DNA from: Pseudomonadota bacterium
GTDB taxonomy: Bacteria; SZUA-182; DTGQ01
DNA length: 6,749 bases
Assembly (NCBI GenBank): GCA_030605265.1
Contig: JAUWIR010000251.1
Coordinates: 1-6,749 of the forward strand
Direction of reading: 5' to 3'
Part shown: positions 1 through 5,416 of the stretch, one piece after another
Layout: each line of letters starts with the position of its first letter
Numbering within the stretch: position 1 is the first letter of the stretch
Program-made: the position numbers and the translations under genes
The notes under the pieces: model-generated
The model's input: the letters and a program-made list of their open reading frames with translations, nothing else
Told to the model about the DNA's origin: nothing
Databases searched by the model: none

Positions 1-1
1 A

Positions 2-100
2 AAATTACCTCATTACTTGGGATTCTTTGAGTTTGTCCATAATGTTAGACGACGGGGTAAAGCACTTTTAGCTTCTATGCTTAATTTGCTCTTAAACTAA
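2..100 (+). CDS. Possible C-terminal tail of an unidentified upstream gene (5' partial)
   Basis: An open frame enters from the left edge and reads 32 codons to a TAA at 98-100. The peptide is mixed in composition: an aromatic start (PHYLGFFEFVHN), a basic patch (RRRGK) and a hydrophobic, Leu-rich end (LLASMLNLLLN). It reads like a natural protein C-terminus rather than translated spacer, and the DNA after the stop becomes clearly more AT-rich. I do not recognise the family. A decayed transposase end is one possibility, but nothing visible supports it over others. The frame is short enough to be chance. Confidence 0.35.
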   Translation, partial: KLPHYLGFFEFVHNVRRRGKALLASMLNLLLN

Positions 101-363
101 CAACCTGGAATCCAGGAAGAGCCTAAATTAATTCAAAGTGCAAGGAAATGAAAACTCTTATTGATCTGGAGATGCATCAGTTACTAAAGAGGGGATTCTT
201 GATAATTAATTATTTATTAATAAGTTACATTTTTTTAGATTAGTTTTATCAACGTGTTCCTTCACTCCCATATTGACACAATGGCTGGTTAAACGATAAA
301 CTGGGGAAGTTGTTTTTTAGTTTTATTATATGAAATAAATTAAGAGAGGTCTTTCCGTTTATT
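101..363. other. AT-rich intergenic region upstream of the three-gene unit
   Basis: No coding frame, tRNA or rRNA is visible here. It contains a small inverted repeat (cctgga/tccagg around one base, 104-116) just after the upstream stop. This has no following T-run, so it is not a convincing terminator. Two perfect AT palindromes lie side by side at 202-213 and 214-223. A promoter candidate is at 273-300. Together with the partial frame before it, this makes about 360 bases without a firmly supported gene. Confidence 0.6.
273..300 (+). promoter_or_regulatory. Candidate sigma-A type promoter for the three-gene unit
   Basis: A perfect -35 hexamer TTGACA (273-278) is followed after 16 bp by GATAAA (295-300), which matches the -10 consensus at four of six positions. 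Transcription would start near 307, giving a 5' leader of about 57 nt before the ATG at 364. Spacing and the -35 are good and the -10 is mediocre. It is the best promoter pair I see upstream of the first gene. Confidence 0.45.
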
Positions 364-1638
364 ATGAAAGAAATAATTGGATATAGCGCCTATAATATAT
401 GCGAAGATGCTTATGAATATAATGAAAATGAATGTTTTATTGCCGATTCAATTGAATCTTTGAGAGATTTTATCAAAGGCGCAGGGTTTTCTGTAAAAAA
501 CTATAGAGCAGTGAATGTGCGGCTAAGCGATATTTTGGATGATTACGGTGTTTCCTACGGTAGTTACTGTATGGAACACGAGGCGTTGAAAAAATTTGAA
601 CAAGCGGCACGTATTGCCGGAATAAAGTATGACCTGGAAGATTATGATGAGACCCTGGTTAATGTAGAAATACACCTTCCAAACAAGAGTTATCATCCGG
701 GAAAAATATCTTCGGATATTTCGAATGATAAGCTTTCAGCTAAGGGTATACAGAAAAAAGATGATGCCCATGTTATCAGTTTTCCTTCATATAAAAATCC
801 TTTTCTCGTTTATAGGCAAATTTGTACTAACCCTGCTTGCTCAAACAATCACCTCAATTTTTCCTTTGTTGAGGTTGACCACAAATTAAAGCCTGTAGTC
901 AATCCTTTATCCTTCTCAATTCACCTTGATCTTGAAACCGGAGAGGAAATTAGGCCCCCTGAGCGTCCCGAGAGGATTAATCAGTTTGTAGAGGAATTCC
1001 TGAATGCTCTAACTGAGGAGATGAGAGGGGATTTCCTATCGGAGATTCGTTCTATTAAGAGTGACCAAAAGCGTTTAGACGAATACCGGTTTGATAAACG
1101 AGATGTTTTGGATGGGGTGTTGGTCCCTTACACAGCCATTGTTTCCGAGAAGGGAAGTATTGCTCATGGAGGCCGGGAGGCCTCCTTCGGTTTGCTTCAC
1201 AAAGGACACGAGTATTTAATTGAAGATTTCTATTGTTCGGACCCGGATTGTCAATGTAAAAAAGCCCACCTGCAATTTTTTAAAAAAATAAATGAAGTGA
1301 GCGGAAAATTGACTATTATCGATTGCTTTATGGCTGAGATGTCATTTGAAAAGGGTAAAATGCAGGTCTCTCAACTATTTAAAAGTAGTAAGCAGGAGGC
1401 TGAGGAAGTTATCAGGGAGTGGAAGGTCCGGAACCCTGATATATTGGGCCTTCTAAAGAGTCGATATAAAAAGGTAAAAGAAATTGGCAAGCGAAGTCTT
1501 GAGGGCAAAGGGTTTTTTAAAATACCCGAACCAATAGAACCAATAGTGAAACCCTCTATCAAAAAAAAGAAAATAGGCAGGAATGAGCCTTGTCCGTGCG
1601 GCAGCGGAAAGAAGTATAAAAAATGCTGCGGCGCTTGA
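364..1638 (+). CDS. SEC-C motif protein with two internal Cys/His modules, function unknown
   Basis: This is a 424-residue soluble protein with no signal peptide or membrane segment. Seen in sequence: residues 1-105 are an acidic, mixed alpha/beta-looking N-terminus that I cannot place in a family. Residues 150-200 contain C154-x4-C159-x3-H163-L-x-F. Residues 285-335 contain a related C291-x4-C296-x-C298-x3-H302-L-x-F. A Lys-rich linker (about 396-405) leads to CPCGSGKKYKKCC, with metal ligands C410, C412, C421 and C422. The last element is the SEC-C motif first described at the end of SecA, which binds zinc and mediates contact with protein or ribosome. The protein has no SecA motor and is not YecA. 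The two central modules look like a duplication and could hold metal too. The start ATG at 364 is preceded by AGAGAGG at 343-349, a rather long 14-nt spacing. The gene ends 50 nt before the XPB-partner gene and is probably cotranscribed with it. A nucleic-acid or protein-binding accessory role is an inference. An A-AAA-AAG heptamer precedes the SEC-C motif. Confidence 0.9.
   Translation: MKEIIGYSAYNICEDAYEYNENECFIADSIESLRDFIKGAGFSVKNYRAVNVRLSDILDDYGVSYGSYCMEHEALKKFEQAARIAGIKYDLEDYDETLVNVEIHLPNKSYHPGKISSDISNDKLSAKGIQKKDDAHVISFPSYKNPFLVYRQICTNPACSNNHLNFSFVEVDHKLKPVVNPLSFSIHLDLETGEEIRPPERPERINQFVEEFLNALTEEMRGDFLSEIRSIKSDQKRLDEYRFDKRDVLDGVLVPYTAIVSEKGSIAHGGREASFGLLHKGHEYLIEDFYCSDPDCQCKKAHLQFFKKINEVSGKLTIIDCFMAEMSFEKGKMQVSQLFKSSKQEAEEVIREWKVRNPDILGLLKSRYKKVKEIGKRSLEGKGFFKIPEPIEPIVKPSIKKKKIGRNEPCPCGSGKKYKKCCGA
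1563..1569 (+). other. Possible -1 frameshift heptamer (A-AAA-AAG) before the SEC-C motif
   Basis: A run of eight A followed by G encodes Lys400-Lys402. The heptamer is phased as A AAA AAG in the reading frame, the same type used in dnaX. A -1 slip would add about five codons (ENRQE) and stop at TGA 1584-1586, giving a product without the SEC-C motif. I see no Shine-Dalgarno-like stimulator upstream. Only a weak possible stem lies downstream (aggc 1575-1578 with gcct 1587-1590). Lys-rich linkers in AT-rich DNA produce this heptamer by chance. Confidence 0.2.
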
Positions 1639-1670
1639 TAATAGGTGGGGACAATTATTTTTATGGTTAG

Positions 1671-1677
1671 AGAAAGG
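1671..1677 (+). promoter_or_regulatory. Ribosome binding site of the XPB-partner gene
   Basis: AGAAAGG lies 11 nt before the ATG at 1689. This is a moderate Shine-Dalgarno and supports that start. No hairpin terminator is evident in the 50-nt gap after the preceding stop, so read-through from the first gene is expected. Confidence 0.6.
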
Positions 1678-1688
1678 TAGTAATATTT

Positions 1689-3494
1689 ATGGCAAGATAT
1701 AATGAAGATGTAGTTTATCAAACGCAGGCCCAGGCCTTAAATGACTATTATACAGTTGATAGTCTTAAAGCAATAGCTAAGTTGATTTGTGAAAAGGGCC
1801 CCACCAGAAAGGCTGAAATAATTGAAGAAATGGTAGCAGCCATGAAAGGGGAAAATCTGAAAAGGTTATTTGGAAGATTATCGAAAATTGAGCAATCCGC
1901 TGTTGCTGAGGCTGTTTTTGCCGGGGATGGAAAATTTGATGAGGAACAATTTAGAGCAAAATATTCAAAGACCCTTGAACTTGATCAAAGCTCAGGATAC
2001 AGAACTGATGGTCATCTCATTGATCTATTTATCATTAATGGACAAGTAACTGCTGATATACGCTGTTCCTTGAAAGCGTTTGTCTCTAAACCAAAAGCGG
2101 ACAACATGAAATATGTTGCCAATCTGCCGGCTACAATTAAATCTGATGATCAAGACGAGGAAGAACTGCCCCTGAAAACAAGGGAAACTGCACGCGCGGC
2201 CCTGGATAATTTGTTGGCGGTTTTAAGGCTCATTGACGGTGGTAAAGTTAAGGTAAGCCAGAGCACAGGGCGGCCCACTGCAGCCACAGTAAAAAATATG
2301 TCCCAACTTTTAAAAGGAGGAGACTGGTATGAAGAAGCAGCTTCGGAACTGTGTGAAGACATAGGCCCGATACAGGCCTTTGCCTGGCCGATCATTGTTC
2401 AGGGCACAGGGCTTGCCAAAGCGGAAGGAAATACTCTTCAGTTAACTGCTGCAGGGAAAAAAGCCCTACAAGAGAATTTGCCCAAGGTTATTAAAGCGTG
2501 CTGGAAGAAGTGGGAAAAAAATAAGATCATTGATGAATTCAGTCGTATTGAAAACATAAAGGGGCAAAAATCCTCAAGCGGGCGCGCTCTCACATCCCCC
2601 TCAACAAGAAGGCCGCTGATCAACGAAGTGCTTGGTCACTGTTTACCGGATAAATGGGTCTCGGTGGAGGAATTGTACCGTTTTATGAAATCAAAAGGTC
2701 TTGAATTTGAAGTTGCCCGCTATGCCTTGAAACTTTATATTGGTGATTCCCAATACGGCCGGCTTGACGATTATGGAAATTGGGACCTCATTGAGGGGCG
2801 CTATTTTCTGGTTTATTTATTTGAATATGCTGCAACTTTAGGGTTAATTGATGTGGCTTATACTCATCCTGTAGGGGCACGTGCGGATTATTATGACAGC
2901 TGGGGTAGTGATTGTTTAGATTTTCTTAGTCGATATGACGGGCTTACATATATACGTATCAATCCTCTGGGGGCTTATGCCTTGGGTATGGCCGATCAAT
3001 ATGTGCAGGCGGAAATAGAAACCTCTTTGGTCCTGAAGGTATTGCCCAATCATGAAATTGTCATAACTGATAAAAATGCTTTATCTTTCGCTGATAGATT
3101 ATTTTTGGATAAAACATGTAATAAGGTCACTTCATGTCTTTGGCGGATTAGCCCTCAGTCTTTACTAAAGGCAGCTCAGGAGGGAACAGCGCCGGAAGAA
3201 GTTCTCCGATTCCTTAAGGCCGCATCTTCAGTGTCCATCCCGCAAACCGTCATTACTTTGTTAAAGGATGCTCAAAAACGCTCAACGCATCTTAAGTATT
3301 TAGGGAGGGCCCATTTAATTAACTGTGCAGATCCTGTGCTTATTCAATTGATAACCAAGGATAAAAATTTATCGAAAATGTGTATGACTGCAGGCGATAG
3401 GTTTATCGTGGTCCTGCCGGGCATGGAAAATTCATTTTTAAAGGCCTTGACCGATATCGGCTATATGGTGCCTCAATTTAAGGAGCAGATATAG
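1689..3494 (+). CDS. XPB-partner protein with XPB/Ssl2-type helicase-associated domain (Helicase_C_3-like), no motor
   Basis: This 601-residue protein has no Walker A or DExH motif, so it is not a helicase itself. Residues 20-100 are helical and SAP-like or helicase-associated in look (TVDSLKAIAKLI, then KAEIIEEM). Residues 165-262 resemble a winged helix ending in LQLTAAGKKAL. Residues 308-433 look like a second winged helix ending in YIRINPLGAYALG. Residues 445-597 match the helicase-associated domain found at the N-terminus of XPB-type helicases, with the signature ISPQSLLKAAQEGTAPEEVL and then SIPQTV. The same domain type opens the helicase encoded next door, only 2 nt downstream, which argues for a joint complex. 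From memory, actinobacteria also place a large protein of this kind beside XPB (Rv0862c next to Rv0861c in Mycobacterium tuberculosis). The protein probably binds DNA and loads or regulates the helicase, which is inference. An acidic low-complexity patch is at 152-160. The domain call is firm, while the molecular function is unknown. Confidence 0.9.
   Translation: MARYNEDVVYQTQAQALNDYYTVDSLKAIAKLICEKGPTRKAEIIEEMVAAMKGENLKRLFGRLSKIEQSAVAEAVFAGDGKFDEEQFRAKYSKTLELDQSSGYRTDGHLIDLFIINGQVTADIRCSLKAFVSKPKADNMKYVANLPATIKSDDQDEEELPLKTRETARAALDNLLAVLRLIDGGKVKVSQSTGRPTAATVKNMSQLLKGGDWYEEAASELCEDIGPIQAFAWPIIVQGTGLAKAEGNTLQLTAAGKKALQENLPKVIKACWKKWEKNKIIDEFSRIENIKGQKSSSGRALTSPSTRRPLINEVLGHCLPDKWVSVEELYRFMKSKGLEFEVARYALKLYIGDSQYGRLDDYGNWDLIEGRYFLVYLFEYAATLGLIDVAYTHPVGARADYYDSWGSDCLDFLSRYDGLTYIRINPLGAYALGMADQYVQAEIETSLVLKVLPNHEIVITDKNALSFADRLFLDKTCNKVTSCLWRISPQSLLKAAQEGTAPEEVLRFLKAASSVSIPQTVITLLKDAQKRSTHLKYLGRAHLINCADPVLIQLITKDKNLSKMCMTAGDRFIVVLPGMENSFLKALTDIGYMVPQFKEQI
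3480..3485 (+). promoter_or_regulatory. Ribosome binding site of the XPB helicase gene, inside the preceding gene
   Basis: AAGGAG lies 11 nt before the ATG at 3497 and within the last codons of the partner gene, whose TAG is at 3492-3494. This arrangement suggests translational coupling and therefore balanced synthesis of the two proteins. Confidence 0.75.
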
Positions 3495-3496
3495 AA

Positions 3497-5194
3497 ATGA
3501 CTACTACTTATGAACCATCCAATCCTTTAATTGTCCAAAGCGATCATACTGTTTTGGTGGAAGTTTCCAGCCCGCGTTATGAGGAGGCCAGGAATGCGCT
3601 GGTTCGGTTTGCAGAATTAGTCAAGTCTCCGGAGCATATTCATACCTATCGTCTTACGCCCCTTTCTATCTGGAATGCTTGTGCTGCAGGTATTTCCACA
3701 GATGAAATCACCGGGGCGCTATGTCGGTTTTCCAAATATCAAGTGCCGGAACATATCTTGGTTGAAGTTGGCGATTTTGCCTCCCGGTATGGTCGTCTTC
3801 GATTAGTCTTAGGCCTTGGGGGACTTGTTCTCTCTGCTGATAAAAAAACGTTGGCGGAAGAAATTGCCCATAATAAACTGGCTATTGGTCTATTGTCGGA
3901 TCGTCTTTCAGACACGGATTTTCTTATTAAGCCTGCAGATCGAGGTAAAATTAAGCAAGCCCTTATTAAAATCGGCTTTCCTGCTGAAGATTTGGCCGGG
4001 TATGTCAAGGGAGAGCAAGCTCATTTTTCTGTGCGTGAGGTTTCTTTATCAGGCGAGCGATTTAGTTTTCGCCCTTATCAAAAAGAGGCTGCGGAAATTT
4101 TTTATGCAGGTGGCTCCGAATATGGCGGAGCAGGGGTTATTGTGTTGCCCTGCGGGGCCGGGAAAACTATTGTGGGCATATCCTGCATGCAGCAGCTTCA
4201 GACGTCAACCCTCATATTAACCACCAATGTGACGGCCATTCGGCAGTGGAAAGCGGAGCTTTTGGATAAAACAACATTAATAGAAGAGAATGTCGGTGAA
4301 TACAGCGGCGCTTGCAAAGAGATCAAGAAAATCACCATAGCCACTTACCAGATTATGACTTATCGCCCTGACAAGGAAGGAGAATTTCCCCACCTAACCC
4401 TTTTTGACGATCACAATTGGGGATTGATTATTTATGATGAAGTCCATATGCTGCCGGCGCCTGTCTTTCAGGTTACCGCAGGATTGCAGGCACGCCGGAG
4501 GCTGGGTTTGACCGCCACCCTGGTAAGAGAAGACGGTAAGGAAGATGATGTTTTTGCCCTTATCGGCCCTAAAAAGGTTGATGTGCCCTGGAAAGAGTTG
4601 GAACACCAGGGATGGATCGCTGCGGCCAAGTGTTGTGAAATCCGTCTGCCTTTACCTGAAGATCTGCAAATGCCCTATGCAGTTGCCGATAAACGGAAAA
4701 AATTTCGTATTTCATCAGAAAACCCGGCAAAACACAAAATCGTTCAACATATTATGGCCTTTCATCAGAATAAACAAATCCTTTTAATCGGTATGTATAT
4801 TGATCAACTAAAAGAACTTGCCGATCAACTTGATATTCCTTTAATCACCGGGTCAACATCCCAGATCAAGCGGGATGAGCTGTATAAGGATTTTAAGGAA
4901 GGCAAAATAACTATGCTGGCGGTTTCTAAAGTGGCCAACTTTGCAGTAGATTTACCTGATGCCTCAGTGGCCATACAAATTTCCGGGACCTTTGGTTCCC
5001 GTCAAGAAGAGGCCCAGCGGCTGGGCAGGATTTTACGACCTAAATCAGGAGACAACCGAGCGCATTTTTATTCCCTGGTGACCCGCGATACAGTAGAACA
5101 GGATTTTGCCTTAAAACGTCAGTTATTTTTATGCGAGCAAGGTTACGAATATAATATCAAGGATGCGGATTCTTTTATGATGAGGCCCATATAG
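3497..5194 (+). CDS. xpb: DNA repair helicase XPB (superfamily 2, bacterial XPB/Ssl2/ERCC3 type)
   Basis: This 565-residue cytoplasmic DNA helicase/translocase couples ATP hydrolysis to 3'-5' movement or duplex opening, as known for the family. Residues 8-105 form the helicase-associated domain (YRLTPLSIWNACAAGIS, then QVPEHIL). Residues 145-185 are a second conserved N-terminal segment. Helicase domain 1 follows: FRPYQ (191-195), Walker A LPCGAGKT (217-224, K223), motif Ia around TTNVTAIRQW (242-251), ATYQ (282-285), DEVH (314-317), then LGLTATLVRED (336-346), which holds motif III and the RED motif typical of XPB. A short thumb-like insert lies at about 380-410. Domain 2 has motif IV (427-438), SKVANFAVDLP (477-487) and motif VI QEEAQRLGRILRPK (503-516) with the arginine fingers. 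Length and the GYEYNIKDAD ending fit bacterial XPB, which I remember best from actinobacteria at about 540-550 residues. It is very probably cotranscribed and translationally coupled with the partner gene. No catalytic residue is missing. A type III restriction helicase or RadD is less likely because of the RED motif and N-terminal domain. Confidence 0.96.
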   Translation: MTTTYEPSNPLIVQSDHTVLVEVSSPRYEEARNALVRFAELVKSPEHIHTYRLTPLSIWNACAAGISTDEITGALCRFSKYQVPEHILVEVGDFASRYGRLRLVLGLGGLVLSADKKTLAEEIAHNKLAIGLLSDRLSDTDFLIKPADRGKIKQALIKIGFPAEDLAGYVKGEQAHFSVREVSLSGERFSFRPYQKEAAEIFYAGGSEYGGAGVIVLPCGAGKTIVGISCMQQLQTSTLILTTNVTAIRQWKAELLDKTTLIEENVGEYSGACKEIKKITIATYQIMTYRPDKEGEFPHLTLFDDHNWGLIIYDEVHMLPAPVFQVTAGLQARRRLGLTATLVREDGKEDDVFALIGPKKVDVPWKELEHQGWIAAAKCCEIRLPLPEDLQMPYAVADKRKKFRISSENPAKHKIVQHIMAFHQNKQILLIGMYIDQLKELADQLDIPLITGSTSQIKRDELYKDFKEGKITMLAVSKVANFAVDLPDASVAIQISGTFGSRQEEAQRLGRILRPKSGDNRAHFYSLVTRDTVEQDFALKRQLFLCEQGYEYNIKDADSFMMRPI

Positions 5195-5292
5195 TTGAAG
5201 AAAAGAGCCCTCTCATTGAAGAGCACAATCGAGATAACCAGCCCCGGTCAGGGTAAATAAGTCTTTTCCGGTGCCATTGCCTTATCATGACG

Positions 5293-5334
5293 ATAATTTA
5301 AGTGGATCTGTATTACTTATTCACTTATTATTTT
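5293..5334 (+). terminator. Weak candidate terminator after the XPB gene
   Basis: Arms aagtg (5300-5304) and cactt (5322-5326) can pair. The stem can be extended by ataat (5293-5297) with attat (5327-5331) across a 2-nt bulge, and a broken T-tract follows. The stem is AT-rich and the loop is about 17 nt, so it would be weak. No GC-rich intrinsic terminator is visible between 5195 and 5416. Confidence 0.25.
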
Positions 5335-5360
5335 GGATTTTATTACGATGATTTCAAAAA

Positions 5361-5389
5361 TTGTTTTTAATTACCCATTTTTTTTTAAT
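5361..5389 (+). promoter_or_regulatory. Candidate promoter of the PAS sensor gene
   Basis: TTGTTT (5361-5366) and TTTAAT (5384-5389) are spaced by 17 bp. The -10 matches consensus at five of six positions and the -35 at three of six. The region is AT-rich, so chance matches are likely. The inverted repeat at 5374-5401 spans the -10 element. Confidence 0.3.
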
Positions 5390-5401
5390 TAGTAAAATGG
5401 G
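5374..5401. repeat. Inverted repeat flanking the candidate -10 box (operator-like)
   Basis: CCCATTTT (5374-5381) and AAAATGGG (5394-5401) are perfect 8-bp inverted repeats. They are separated by 12 bp, so their centres lie 20 bp apart, about two helical turns. That spacing suits a dimeric DNA-binding protein. In RNA the repeat could instead form a small hairpin, although no T-run follows on the + strand. It lies 16 nt before the first ATG of the PAS gene. Confidence 0.35.
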
Positions 5402-5416
5402 CGCTAGTTCAGTTTG

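Noticed and set aside
104..116. Small palindrome CCTGGA-A-TCCAGG after the left-edge stop
   Set aside because: The usable stem is only about 5 bp with a 3-nt loop and no T-run follows, so I do not call it a terminator.
19..200. Direct repeat GGGATTCTT at 19-27 and 192-200
   Set aside because: Nine bases is short enough to recur by chance in a few hundred bases, one copy lies in a possible coding frame, and nothing element-like lies between them.
364..1638. Calling the first gene SecA or YecA because of the SEC-C motif
   Set aside because: There are no SecA ATPase motifs and the length and N-terminal region do not fit YecA. The SEC-C motif occurs in many unrelated proteins.
1639..1688. Terminator between the SEC-C gene and the partner gene
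   Set aside because: A T-rich stretch is present at 1657-1663, but no stable stem precedes it.
1371..1721. 116-codon frame on the - strand
   Set aside because: It overlaps the end of the SEC-C gene and the start of the partner gene. Its protein is a low-complexity, Phe/Leu/Ile-rich string and no ribosome binding site supports it. It is a shadow of the real genes.
3816..4220. 134-codon frame on the + strand inside the helicase gene
   Set aside because: It lies wholly within the XPB coding region, including the Walker A stretch, in another frame. The peptide has no recognisable domain.
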